A stretch of 14,321 nucleotides of DNA from Tannerella sp. (GTDB lineage Bacteria; Bacteroidota; Bacteroidia; Bacteroidales; Tannerellaceae): positions 1 through 14,321 of the forward strand of contig JAIRLL010000357.1 in assembly GCA_031259505.1 (NCBI GenBank). Reading direction: 5' to 3'. A program made the translations under genes and the position numbers. Below the pieces are notes generated by a model that saw only the letters and a program-made list of their open reading frames with translations, made no database searches and was not told where the DNA came from. Shown here one piece after another: positions 1 through 8,800 of the stretch (positions within the stretch are counted from its first letter, which is position 1; every line of letters starts with the position of its first letter).

Positions 1-902
1 TAATGGCTTATACCTTTTCCTTTGCCGTCTTCGCCATAGAAATAGGTCAACAGCAGGAAATTTTCTGTTTCAAATACCAGATTACACTGTACATAATCGT
101 GTAACCGCCTGATAAACTCCGGATCACTCCGTGATTCGACGGACATTTTATATCGTCCGGCATCAATCAGATATTTGGGCGTGAATGAAAAGTCTTTGTC
201 AATGATGTAAAGCGTATCGTTTAATGAACTTTCTCTCACGTGAACTTTCCCATTGTAGACATAAGGACGTGGCGGTGCGGAAACTGTTATTACGCCTCCT
301 TTTCTTTCAACGGGAACAGTTTTTACGGCTTCTTTTACCAGTCTGAAATCACGGGTTAATATCTCATAAACATAAGGACGGTTTGGAGCATTGTCCATAA
401 ACATTTTGAAAAAATGGTTGTTGAATAATCTTATAAACAATCCCGTACCGGCTTTTTCTTCCATTAATTCCGTCCCTGTAAACTTTCCCGACAAGTCATA
501 TTTCAAAAACCGGGAACTGGGATATTTCACATGAACTATCACCTGCTTTTTATCTTCTTCAATAAACATGCTGCTGACGTATCTCGTATATTCTCCAGGA
601 CCTTGTCCGACATTTCCTATTTTATTTATAAAACGTCCATCCCGTTTGAAAAGATATATGATACCCGTATTATAACAACGAACGATAATGTAACTGTTTG
701 AAATGTCGAAAGAGGAAATGCTTCCTATAAGACAGTTCTCTTTGGTTTCCAGCGGAACATATTCAATGGATTCCACCAGACCGCTCAACATCAATTCTCC
801 TTTGGGTTGCGAATTTGGGGAAATACTGATTTTAGTCAGCGGGACCTGGGAGTACGCAAGACCTGCAAAAAACAAAAGGAACGAAAATAAAACCTGTTTC
901 AT
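1..902 (-). CDS. Secreted 6-bladed beta-propeller protein, 3' end cut off by the window edge
   Basis: My own translation of the minus strand from the ATG at 902-900 gives 300 uninterrupted codons to the left edge, so the C-terminus is missing. The first 18 residues (MKQVLFSFLLFFAGLAYS) form a type I signal peptide, with likely cleavage before Gln19, so the product should be periplasmic or exported. Residues around 95-130 carry the phrase NVGQGPGEYTRYVSSMF followed by a blade-like FLKYDLSGKF repeat. This is the signature of the Bacteroidota 6-bladed beta-propeller family (DUF5128/DUF4934-like). An early VESIEYVPLETK stretch is also typical of the family. These proteins are usually adjacent to outer-membrane transport or signalling genes, but their biochemical role is not settled. 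The gene follows another propeller gene (stop at 1099) on the same strand, 196 bases upstream, and the two look like paralogs. No consensus promoter was found directly upstream. Confidence 0.85.
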   Translation of the reverse strand, partial: MKQVLFSFLLFFAGLAYSQVPLTKISISPNSQPKGELMLSGLVESIEYVPLETKENCLIGSISSFDISNSYIIVRCYNTGIIYLFKRDGRFINKIGNVGQGPGEYTRYVSSMFIEEDKKQVIVHVKYPSSRFLKYDLSGKFTGTELMEEKAGTGLFIRLFNNHFFKMFMDNAPNRPYVYEILTRDFRLVKEAVKTVPVERKGGVITVSAPPRPYVYNGKVHVRESSLNDTLYIIDKDFSFTPKYLIDAGRYKMSVESRSDPEFIRRLHDYVQCNLVFETENFLLLTYFYGEDGKGKGISH

Positions 903-1098
903 ATATTTATTAATGAATAATTATTACTGTTCATGTTGATGATAAACTGTTTACTTGTAAATCAATACATCTGTGATTGGGAGCGAAATCAGTCCCCGTT
1001 CTTCTATCCGGCGGTATTGACAGTCCGAACTGATACCTGTCCTGCCCGGAGCATGGCAAAACCCCCGTCAGTCTCATTTTATTTAAACCCCATCTTAA

Positions 1099-2763
1099 TT
1101 AATCCAGTGGGGGAAAATGCACATCCGTTTTTTGATCACCGCAGCGAATCGGTTTACCTTTTTTATCAACTCCGGGCTGCGGTATCTTTGCCTCTTTTAT
1201 CAGCCTGACAGCCTCGTTATCCAATTCGGCAATGCCGCAACTTTTCCAAACCGTCACGTTTGACGTTGATCCGTCTTTTTCCACCACATAGTCAACCCAT
1301 ACCTCTTTAGGATCGTCTTTATCCCAGTCTCCGAATCGATTACTGGCTTTTTTATACGCTTTGGCTTCAGGCCATTGTGGCGTTTTACCTATTTTATCCT
1401 GCAGCATGTCTTCAAACCGGTATATATAGTCATCGTCAAACGTTTGCGACGAAGCAGGCGGCGGGGGTGAAGGAGCATCATCCGTTGCTGACCGGCTGGC
1501 GGTTTTCTTTGGAGTTGAAGCTTGTCGGACAGAAGGTTGAGGAGAGGCTTTCACGATTGCAACCTGTGCGTTTTTACCGGTTTTCAACTTTCCGGTGATG
1601 ATGATGTTATTATCTTCGTCGGTGATGTTTTCATACAGATTCTTCATTCGTTCAAGCGTTTCAGGCGCAAGACCGGCCTCATTGCGAAGCGCCTGTTCCA
1701 ACTGTCCTTTCATTTCGTATGCGTACATGTTGGCAATGTAGTAACCTCTGTTGAAATCTGTCCATGCAGGACCGGCGATATTGCCCAGCATATCTATTTT
1801 CAGGTTTATATAACTGCCCCTCAACGTGTTTTTATCAATTAAAATGAGCGGATAATGCAGCCATGCAGGATCTATCATCCTGAGCATATAGTAATCTGGC
1901 AAATCAATGTAGCCATGCTGCTTGAGCTCTCTTTGTGTACGAAATGTGAATACAGGCGTCAATTGATTGTTTTCCACATTATAATAATACAGCGAATCGT
2001 TTTCAGGCGTCCAGTGAAAAAGCGAAAAGTCATCATTCCCGTTTTGCGAATTGTCAATATCGTTGGAGAAGTCGGGCCGGGCAATGGCTAAATAGCCTGC
2101 TTTAACTTCTTGAATTACATTGCCTTTAAAATCCTGTTTCCAGACGGTTGACTGTTCGCCGGAAAAAGGCATGAGCATTACCAGAACCTCCTGTTTATCG
2201 CTGTCAATCTGGAATTTACTCTTCGTAGTGCCGTATGCAAGCGAAATATGCTCCTGCGGATTGCCTTGCAGATCGAAGACAAGAATCTTCTTACCCTGCA
2301 TCGGGAACAGGTAAATTCTGTTTGCCTCCTCGTCGATGTAGCTGTCATAAACCGACATCACGTATTCGTTGGGGCCTTGCCCGCGAGACGAAATTTCAGT
2401 CAGATATTGCCCCGACTTGTCGAACAGTTTGTAACCTCCGTTGGCGCCTGATGTGAAAACACCGACATGGTTTTCGCTTACAAATGTGCGCCCGGCTTTC
2501 ACCAAAGCGTCGTCGTTGCTGTTATCCAAACGGATGATTTCCACTTCCGAAACAAGCACGCTCAAAGGTAAATCGAACGTGTCTGTCACCGCATCAAAGT
2601 CACAAACCACCACATCACCGGTCTCCAGCGGGACTTTTTCGGCGATAACAGGGCAATTATCCAGCGACGTCAAATTGATACTGCTGCGATTATTACACGC
2701 AGAAAACAGCAGAGCGCTACAAAGCGCTCCACAAAAAACAGTGTTCTTCCCAATTGTAATCAT
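1099..2763 (-). CDS. Lipoprotein with N-terminal 6-bladed beta-propeller and C-terminal TonB-type domain
   Basis: This 554-residue protein starts with a lipoprotein signal peptide (LLFSAC, lipidated Cys23). Residues 50-400 resemble the Bacteroidota 6-bladed beta-propeller family: VSEVEIIRLD near 72-80, the hallmark SRGQGPNEYVMSVYDSY at 126-142, then a blade-like ILVFDLQGN. A low-complexity linker follows (about 405-445: basic, Ser/Thr-rich, then PSPPPPASS). Residues about 468-551 match the TonB C-terminal domain: an acidic VWVDYVVEKDGSTSNVTV strand, a LDNEAVRLIKEAKIPQPG helix-turn, and GKPIRC before the final HFPP. Two cysteines in that domain (509 and 541) could pair. Canonical TonB is anchored in the inner membrane by an N-terminal helix, so a lipid-anchored propeller-TonB arrangement is uncommon. 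The residues after Cys23 (NNRSS) lack the acidic run linked to surface export, so a periplasm-facing location is likelier. It begins 22 bases after the membrane-protein gene and is probably co-transcribed with it. The function is not known. Confidence 0.88.
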   Translation of the reverse strand: MITIGKNTVFCGALCSALLFSACNNRSSINLTSLDNCPVIAEKVPLETGDVVVCDFDAVTDTFDLPLSVLVSEVEIIRLDNSNDDALVKAGRTFVSENHVGVFTSGANGGYKLFDKSGQYLTEISSRGQGPNEYVMSVYDSYIDEEANRIYLFPMQGKKILVFDLQGNPQEHISLAYGTTKSKFQIDSDKQEVLVMLMPFSGEQSTVWKQDFKGNVIQEVKAGYLAIARPDFSNDIDNSQNGNDDFSLFHWTPENDSLYYYNVENNQLTPVFTFRTQRELKQHGYIDLPDYYMLRMIDPAWLHYPLILIDKNTLRGSYINLKIDMLGNIAGPAWTDFNRGYYIANMYAYEMKGQLEQALRNEAGLAPETLERMKNLYENITDEDNNIIITGKLKTGKNAQVAIVKASPQPSVRQASTPKKTASRSATDDAPSPPPPASSQTFDDDYIYRFEDMLQDKIGKTPQWPEAKAYKKASNRFGDWDKDDPKEVWVDYVVEKDGSTSNVTVWKSCGIAELDNEAVRLIKEAKIPQPGVDKKGKPIRCGDQKTDVHFPPLD

Positions 2764-2785
2764 CTTCGTTTGCCGCGGGTTATCT

Positions 2786-3400
2786 TCAAGGCATAAAACT
2801 TGCCGCGAACGTGACAGTCAGCGCCAGCAGGCCGGAAAATACGACGGAACGTATTCTCCCTCCCGGCCGGTCGGTTCTTAGAAAGAAATACAGTCCGGCA
2901 GAAAGAACGGTCATGGAAATCAGAACTGCGGGAATCATCCAGGCCGAACGTGTTTCATCACCGGCCAGAAATGCGAGCAGCGGCGAAATGCCATAGAGAC
3001 CGAAAAGAATTAAAGTCGGATCATTCCTGATTTGCCTGACAAGCTGTCTGAGCGGCCTTATCGACGGTTTAACCGTCAGACAGACAATAAAAGTGACGCA
3101 TAACGGAATCCATGCCCAATAGCCGAGCATTTCCCTTTTGAGCGACGGAACGGTAATCATCATCAGCCAGACACTGAAAAGCAGACAAAAGCCCAAAGCA
3201 GGGACAGACCAGCGTGGAAATTCCTTTATCCAGCCGATCCCCAGAAATGCAAACATGGAAAGAGCAGCCGTAGCGAGCAGAAACAGAGCGACGAACGGGG
3301 AAACCGTTATCCCCGAATCGAAAACAAACCAGGCAATTCCGAACAGTCCGAACGGAATCGTTGCCAGAAGCGATGTGCGAATTGAAGTTTTTGTATTCAT
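2786..3400 (-). CDS. Polytopic integral membrane protein of unknown function
   Basis: The 204-residue product is almost entirely hydrophobic. Six or seven membrane-spanning segments can be drawn, at roughly 8-27, 33-56, 64-85, 93-112, 128-146, 153-173 and 184-202. A basic loop around 110-126 (KPSIRPLRQLVRQIRN) and another around 175-184 (RTDRPGGRIR) probably face the cytoplasm. I recognise no catalytic motif and cannot assign a family. The ATG at 3400 is the first in frame; a perfect Bacteroidota -7 box lies 24 bases upstream of it, which supports this start and makes the gene the head of the left transcription unit. The gene for the propeller-TonB lipoprotein begins 22 bases after its stop, so the two are likely expressed together and may act in the same envelope process. 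It looks like a real gene because of its coherent membrane topology, promoter and operon spacing. Confidence 0.8.
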   Translation of the reverse strand: MNTKTSIRTSLLATIPFGLFGIAWFVFDSGITVSPFVALFLLATAALSMFAFLGIGWIKEFPRWSVPALGFCLLFSVWLMMITVPSLKREMLGYWAWIPLCVTFIVCLTVKPSIRPLRQLVRQIRNDPTLILFGLYGISPLLAFLAGDETRSAWMIPAVLISMTVLSAGLYFFLRTDRPGGRIRSVVFSGLLALTVTFAASFMP

Positions 3401-3424
3401 TGAAGTGATATTTATTTAACGATA

Positions 3425-3432
3425 CAAAAATA
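3425..3432 (-). promoter_or_regulatory. Bacteroidota-type -7 promoter element for the left gene cluster
   Basis: Read on the minus strand the box is TATTTTTG, a perfect match to the Bacteroidota primary sigma -7 consensus TAnnTTTG. It ends 24 bases before the ATG of the membrane-protein gene at 3400, giving a short leader. The -33 element (TTTG) is poorly conserved: the best candidates, TTGC or CTTG at 3454-3459, sit 21 to 23 bases upstream of the box. Confidence 0.6.
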
Positions 3433-3503
3433 GTCATACTTTTTGTCTTTCACAGCAAGTCAGAAAAAAAAATGATGAATTTACAGTTTTTTTTTTGATG
3501 AAT

Positions 3504-3525
3504 GGCAACATTAGTCGGTGTTGCC
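3504..3525. repeat. Small perfect inverted repeat (7-bp arms)
   Basis: GGCAACA at 3504-3510 is the exact reverse complement of TGTTGCC at 3519-3525, with an 8-base loop. On neither strand is the stem followed by a T run, so it does not look like an intrinsic terminator. It lies about 70 bases upstream of the -7 box of the left cluster and could be a regulator site, but nothing in the sequence proves this. Confidence 0.4.
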
Positions 3526-3707
3526 AATTAATAATGCGCCATTTCTGTGATGCATCAACAGCAATGTAGGAGAAGTGTATTCGTAAGGAGTGACGGGCGT
3601 GTCTGCCAATGATGAATTTTTTTTGAAACCGAGTAATTTTCACCCGTTTAAATTCTTTATATGGCTACCAGTGACATGTTTTGTTATTTGCTTATTGTCA
3701 GCCTGCT

Positions 3708-3810
3708 GGATTGCTTCGTTCCTCGCAAATGACGACGGATGCCATTGCCGACAACAATGGCATCCGTCGTCATTACGACTGCGAGGTACGAAGCAGGAAG
3801 GAAGCAATCC
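3708..3810. repeat. Large imperfect palindrome, MITE-like dispersed-repeat candidate
   Basis: The centre is a perfect 20-bp inverted repeat: AATGACGACGGATGCCATTG at 3728-3747 pairs with 3755-3774 around a 7-base loop. Further out, CCTCGCA (3721-3727) pairs with TGCGAGG (3780-3786), and GGATTGCTTC (3708-3717) pairs with GAAGCAATCC (3801-3810), with asymmetric internal loops between. The right outer arm is 11 bases longer than the left and repeats GAAGCA (3790-3795 and 3801-3806), as if a short duplication had occurred. The outer sequence (GCGAGG, then CGAAGCAATCC) resembles a palindromic repeat family that I recall from intergenic regions of many unrelated bacteria; this is from memory, not from a search. 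It contains no gene. An RNA made through it would fold into a long hairpin downstream of the fucosidase gene. Confidence 0.75.
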
Positions 3811-3865
3811 GGACAGAAATACAAATGCGCAGAACCCCCTGCCGTGCGCAGTATATCTTTTCGGT

Positions 3866-5311
3866 TCAGTACACCTCCACGTTCGAAATCAGCGGGCAGG
3901 CTCTGGCATCCGTGATGCGGATACGCACTTTCGAGGTCTCCACCGGGTCGATCGGCAGAATCCGTTTGTATCCAACGGTTGTGCCCGAGGCGGCTTTGAC
4001 CCACGCGCTGCCGTTCCACGTCTCCACGTCGAACGCTTTCACCCGCTGTCCCAGCCGGATGTATTCCTGTATCAGGATATAAGCTACTTTCTGCGTTTGG
4101 CCGAGGTCGATTTCCAGGCTGCCCGATTTCACAGGGTCGTCGGTTGCCCAGTATGTATCCCTGTCGCCGTCGGTGACGTTTGCGGCGGCATACAGTTTTG
4201 AATTGCCGCGGTGGGTGTCGGCAGTCGCTTTTGAGCCGGCGGCCATGTTGCGGGCAAACGTGGCATCTTTCAGTTGCTTCCATTCGAGCAGCGCCTTCGC
4301 GTCGTTTTCGTGAATCAGTCCGCGCCGGTCAGGCGGGAGGTTGAGCAGCAGATTGGCGCCCCGTCCGACCGATTCGAGGTAGAGTTTCATCAGGTTTTCG
4401 GGCGTGCGCACCCGGTCGTCTTCCCTGGTATGATAGAACCACCCCGGTCGGATGGACACGTCGACCTCGGCCGGCAGCCATACGTTGCCGTCTTCCGAGC
4501 CGTGGTTGAGCAACCGGTTAATGTTGGGCTTGCCTGCGTACAGGGTATCGCCGTAGATGAGACACCAGTTCGGGTCGCCGACAAAGCCACTTTCGTTGCC
4601 GCACCAGCGTATGTCAGGCCCTCCGTCGCTGAACATCACCGCGCGGGGCGCCAGTTTGCGGACGATGGCATGCGTGTTCGGCCAGTCGTAGTACGTGCGG
4701 TTGTCTATCTTCCTCATTTCGCGGGCGCCGCCGTAGTAGCCGTCGCCACCGTTGGCGCCGTCGAACCATACTTCGGATATTTCGCCGTAGTTGCCAAGCA
4801 GTTCCGTCAACTGGTTGCGGTAGTACGCAATGTATTCCGGCGATGCGTATTGTGCGAAATTCCTGTCCCACGGCGAGAGGTAGACGCCGAAAAACAGACC
4901 GTATTTGCGGCAGGCATCGGCTACTTCCTTCACCATGTCGCCCCTGCCGTCGCGAAAGGGGCTGTTTTTGACGGAATGTTCAGTATAAGCGCTCGGCCAG
5001 AGACAGAAGCCGTCGTGATGTTTGCAGGTGAGTATGATACCTTTCAGCCCGGCACGGCTGATGACGGATGCCCACTGCCCGGCGTCGAAAGCCGTGGGAT
5101 TGAATATCGCGGGGTCTTCATCGCCATATCCCCATTCCTTGTCGGTAAACGTGTTGACCGTGAAATGGATAAAGGCGTACTGTTCCCGTTCGTGCCATGC
5201 CAGTTGGTTTTCGTTCGGAACCGGCAACAGGGCTTCCGGTGGCGCTACTTCTGTCCGGCAGGCGGAGGAAAGCAGCAGCAGACTCATGATGGATGTAAAT
5301 AACTTTTTCAT
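3866..5311 (-). CDS. Lipoprotein alpha-L-fucosidase (GH29) with C-terminal F5/8 type C domain
   Basis: The 481-residue product should remove alpha-linked L-fucose from glycans. It begins with a lipoprotein signal (LLLLSSAC, Cys18). The GH29 barrel covers about 35-350: LAWHEREQYAFIHFTVNTFT at 38-57, CKHHDGFCLWPS at 96-107, and EVWFDGANG at 180-188, where Asp184 is the expected nucleophile. Glu240 in RWCGNESG is the likely acid/base by analogy with the 1,3/1,4-fucosidase branch (GH29-B), and the VDVSIRPGWFYH segment at 283-294 also fits that branch. Residues about 352-481 form a discoidin-like (F5/8 type C, CBM32-like) domain with NVTDGDRDTYWAT and SLEIDLGQ. The ATG at 5311 gives a proper lipoprotein signal. 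The gene lies 73 bases after the PH-domain gene and downstream of a GH2 beta-galactosidase, suggesting joint action on fucosylated galactosides. The coding sequence looks richer in G+C than the genes on either side. The subfamily assignment is less certain than the family. Confidence 0.95.
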   Translation of the reverse strand: MKKLFTSIMSLLLLSSACRTEVAPPEALLPVPNENQLAWHEREQYAFIHFTVNTFTDKEWGYGDEDPAIFNPTAFDAGQWASVISRAGLKGIILTCKHHDGFCLWPSAYTEHSVKNSPFRDGRGDMVKEVADACRKYGLFFGVYLSPWDRNFAQYASPEYIAYYRNQLTELLGNYGEISEVWFDGANGGDGYYGGAREMRKIDNRTYYDWPNTHAIVRKLAPRAVMFSDGGPDIRWCGNESGFVGDPNWCLIYGDTLYAGKPNINRLLNHGSEDGNVWLPAEVDVSIRPGWFYHTREDDRVRTPENLMKLYLESVGRGANLLLNLPPDRRGLIHENDAKALLEWKQLKDATFARNMAAGSKATADTHRGNSKLYAAANVTDGDRDTYWATDDPVKSGSLEIDLGQTQKVAYILIQEYIRLGQRVKAFDVETWNGSAWVKAASGTTVGYKRILPIDPVETSKVRIRITDARACPLISNVEVY

Positions 5312-5384
5312 TTTTCAATTTGTATTTAACGGTTTATAATTCGGGTATATGTTTTGTATTTCGTTGCATCGCGTACATATTTAT

Positions 5385-5861
5385 TTATATGTCCCAGTCC
5401 CGGACGCGCCATTTTCCCTTTTTGTCCGAAACCTGAATGTCGATGTCCGGATTTATGGATCTCAGCGTGTCCAAAAATTCCTGTTCACGGGCAGGAGATA
5501 TTAGCAGATATGAATGTTTCGATTTCTTCGACGATTTCTTCGAGCGCACACTCAATCTTTTTAAAGACGCGGCAGGCGCAGAAAGCAGATTGTATGACCG
5601 TTTCACCGATAAAATATCCGTGATAATGATCGCTTTTCCGTAGGGGATTATCCATATTATGTTTATATACAGTTTATCACCGGCAACCACGTAACGCATG
5701 CCGGCAAAAATCAATACGCAAAACAAAAACGCTCCGCCGAGTATGTACAATTCTCCGATGGCGCCACAATAAAACATCGGGCTGGTTGTCAGGATGAACA
5801 CTGCCAGTAAAAATCCCACGAGTGCGACGCTGACTCGCGACCTGAATACTTTTTTGTCCAT
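5385..5861 (-). CDS. Small membrane protein with bacterial PH domain (bPH_4-like)
   Basis: The 158-residue product has two membrane segments at the N-terminus (about 10-30 and 35-53), followed by a basic, soluble domain. That domain fits the bacterial PH family PF06713: RYVVAGDKLYINI opens the first strands (56-68), SAPAASLKRLSV at 94-105 is the characteristic S-PA-S--RL motif, LLISPAREQEFLDTLRSINP at 119-138 is the closing strand and helix. The lysine/serine run between (about 107-116) is probably a loop. Members are small membrane-bound proteins with no established enzymatic role. The gene starts 19 bases after the beta-galactosidase stop and is followed by the fucosidase, so it is very likely co-transcribed with both hydrolases, although nothing in its sequence ties it to sugar use. 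I assign it by motif pattern only. Confidence 0.8.
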   Translation of the reverse strand: MDKKVFRSRVSVALVGFLLAVFILTTSPMFYCGAIGELYILGGAFLFCVLIFAGMRYVVAGDKLYINIIWIIPYGKAIIITDILSVKRSYNLLSAPAASLKRLSVRSKKSSKKSKHSYLLISPAREQEFLDTLRSINPDIDIQVSDKKGKWRVRDWDI

Positions 5862-5880
5862 AATTCTTAACTTCCGGTTT

Positions 5881-8800
5881 TTAGTTATTAACTCTTTCCA
5901 CTGTTATCACATACGAATACGAATAAGCATCGTCGAGCATACGGTACGGTTTCATTGGCGTTGCCCCCCAACTGTCGTCGCCGCCGACGCCGAGTTGTTT
6001 GAGGTCGATATTGACGTAGAGTTCTCTACGCGGGTCGATGTCGATTGCGTGCTGTTGTTTTTTAGTCAGACCCGGATCAAGGTCGTCGTCGCTGTTGTAG
6101 CGGGCGTTGAAGCAGAATGGCAGGTCGCAAGCTTCGAAACGTATCCCGAATCCTTTGCCGTCGGTGAGCGCGAGCATACGAACTTCGGTACGGTAACCGT
6201 TTTCCTGCGGCCGGACGTACTCGAATTTCAGGTCATTGACCCTGCATTTGTATTGACCGACGAAAGCCGAACGGTTACGGTCGTTATAATTTTCCCACGG
6301 GCCTCTGCCGTAATATTCCACGTTCCCGAACTCCACCGGAACCTGCATCTTCATGCCGAAACGCGACAGTTCGGGATGTTCGATTCCCGTCATGTCCATC
6401 GACGCAGACACCTTTACCGAGCCGTCGTTGCGAATCAGGTAAGCAGTTGTGTAAGGAATGTCAAGGTATCTGATGCGTTGCGAAACAACCACCTCGACGC
6501 CTTCGGCCGTAGCCGGTTTGACTTCGATGCCTGTCACGGCGAGGTCGTCTCCTGCCGTCCGCCAGATGTTGCTGCGGCGATGATGCCCGTTGCCGAAATC
6601 GTTGTCGATGGGCGCACGCCAGAAGTTGGGCGTCGGGGAAGCGGTAATCAGACGTCTGTCCTGATACGAGTATTCGGTGAGCAAGCCGCGTTTCAGGGAA
6701 ATGGTTCCCTTCACGGCTCCGCTTTCGAACTTGAGGTCGTTGTCGGTACGTTCGATTTTAAGTTCGCCCTGTGGCGACGATTGGACAGGGAAGTTGTTTT
6801 TCGGGAAAGCAAATTCTTCGGCAGCGACTTCGTGTCCGGCGGGAACGAGGTCGGTAGCCTGACGGGTAAAGGCTTTCAGACGAAGATAATATTCGTTGCC
6901 TTTTTCGAAAACAATCTCCGGCAGCGGGACAGTGATTTCGGTATCCGACAACGGTTTTCCGCTGACAGCGATATTCTGCGACTGCACGGGTTCACCGTTG
7001 CGATACAGTTCCCAGCGAAAATCGTAAGCGTCGAGGCCGGTAAACAGATTATGATTGCTCAGCGTAATCTTTCCTTTTTCGATATCCGCCGCCTTCATCC
7101 ACACGGGTTGATATACCTTTTTCACTTCGTTGATACCGGGATGCACCGTGCGGTCGGCGTTGATAATCCCGTCGGCGCAGAAATTTTCGTCGTGCGTCCA
7201 GCGATGACCGCCGAGGTCGCCTCCGTAAGCCCAGTATTTACGACCCTGCTCGTCAAAAGCCTCCAATCCATGATCGACCCATTCCCAGATGAAGCCGCCC
7301 TGCAGGATCGGATATTTCATAATCACATCCCAGAGTTCCTGAAAGTTTCCTGTGCCGTTACTCAAAGCGTGAGCGTATTCGCACTGTATATACGGACGGG
7401 TGGTATTGTCTCGCAGTGCATACTGTTCCATGTGTTCCGCCCTGTGATACATGGGGAAATAGATGTCGCTGCACTTTTCGCCTGCGGGATTGAACTGTAC
7501 GGGTCTGTTATCTCTGTCGAGTTGTTTCAGCAGGTAGTATGCGGCTTCGAAGTTAGGACCGAATTCGCTTTCGTTGCCCAGCGACCATCCAATAACGCTC
7601 GGATGATTCTTGTCGCGCTCGAACATGCGTAAAGCCCGATCGAGGTGTTGTCCTTTCCAGTTTTCGGCGAACGAAGGATGACGCGCCCGGTCGAAGCCCC
7701 AGCCTACTCCATGCGACTCTATGTTTGCCTCGTCGATCACGTAGATCCCGTATTTGTCGCACAGTCTGTACATTTCGGGACTTTGCGGGTAATGGCTCGT
7801 CCGGACAGCGTTGTAATTGTACTGTTTCATCAGTTGGATATCTTTCAGTCTGGTCGCCTCATCCACGTAGTGACCGTACTTTTCGTGATGTTCGTGGATG
7901 TTTGTTCCTTTGATAAGTATCGGTTTGCCGTTGATGAGCAACTGTTTGTTGCGTATTTCCATTTTACGGAATCCGGTACGGCATCCGGCGAGTTCGACGG
8001 TCTGCCCTTTGCTGTCTTTGAGTTCGACAAGCACGGTGTAGAGGTTCGGGTACTCGGCGCTCCACTGCTTCGGCGACGATACGTTTGCCGAAAACGAAAC
8101 CGTCTGTTCTTTTTTTGCTTCGATGTTTTTAACGGTCAATTTTTTTGTCAGGACAGTTTTTTGTCTGTCGTCCAGCAGCGATATTTCGACCTGTAAGTTT
8201 CCTGTTTTCCGGTCGGAGAAATTGCGTATATCGACGTCGGCAGAGAAAATCCCATTTTTATAGTTCTTGTCGAGGTCGCTGCGAACAAAGAAATCTTCGA
8301 TCGAAGTTTTCGGACGGGATATCAACAGCACATCGCGCTCAATACCTGCCAACCGCCAGAAATCCTGGTCTTCGAGATATGAGCCGTCGCTCCATTTGAA
8401 CACCTGCAAAGCCAGCAGGTTTCCCCCCTTTTTCAGATACGGCGTGATGTTGAACTCGGCAGGCGTCCTGGCAACTTTCGAGTAGCCCACTCTTTGCCCG
8501 TTGACATAAACGGTTGCCGCTCCGGAAATTGATCCGAAATAAAGGAAAATCTCCTTTCCGTCGAACGAATCGGGCAGTTCGAACCGGGTTCGATAACTTC
8601 CGATGGGGAGGTCGTTATTGTCCACGTAAGGCGGATTGAGCGGGAAAATATAGTGGCTGTTGGTGTACACCGGCGCTCCAAATCCCTGCGTTTCCCAGCT
8701 TGCGGGGACGCGGATGTCTTTCCATTCGCTTTCGTCCAGATTTTCCGAATAGAAATCGACCGGACGCGAGGCTACATTTTCCGCAAAATAAAATTTCCAT

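Larger units (their letters stand above)
3401..3865. other. 465-base intergenic stretch between the fucosidase gene and the left cluster
   Basis: No convincing gene lies here; the open frames on both strands are short or overlap the fucosidase gene and do not look like proteins. The stretch holds the promoter of the left cluster (3425-3432), A and T homopolymer runs (3464-3472 and 3487-3496), a small inverted repeat (3504-3510 with 3519-3525), a 12-base direct repeat AATGATGAATTT at 3471-3482 and 3608-3619, and a large palindromic repeat (3708-3810). The large palindrome begins about 55 bases after the fucosidase stop and could end or stabilise that transcript. Confidence 0.7.

Noticed and set aside
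899..934. An 11-codon open frame on the minus strand ending in ATGA overlap with the start of the left-edge propeller gene
   Set aside because: The overlap could suggest translational coupling, but it is too short to support as a gene, has no promoter or ribosome site, and can occur by chance in A/T-rich leader sequence.
903..1098. 196-base gap between the two propeller genes as a possible decayed gene or promoter region
   Set aside because: No perfect TAnnTTTG box, no clear terminator and no protein-like frame of useful length was found on either strand.
3504..3525. Intrinsic terminator at the 7-bp inverted repeat
   Set aside because: The stem is not followed by a T run in either direction; the nearby T run on the plus strand precedes the stem.
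3434..3643. 69-residue minus-strand frame in the intergenic stretch
   Set aside because: Its translation shows no family resemblance, spans poly-A/T runs and overlaps the promoter region of the downstream gene.
4274..5302. 342-residue plus-strand frame opposite the fucosidase gene
   Set aside because: Antisense to the GH29 coding sequence; its translation is rich in Val, Ala, Arg and Phe without recognisable motifs.
5794..7632. 612-residue open frame on the plus strand inside the beta-galactosidase gene
   Set aside because: It is antisense to a clear GH2 gene with intact catalytic motifs, has a low-complexity Val/Phe/Arg-rich translation and shows no domain. Such frames arise from the codon bias of the real gene.
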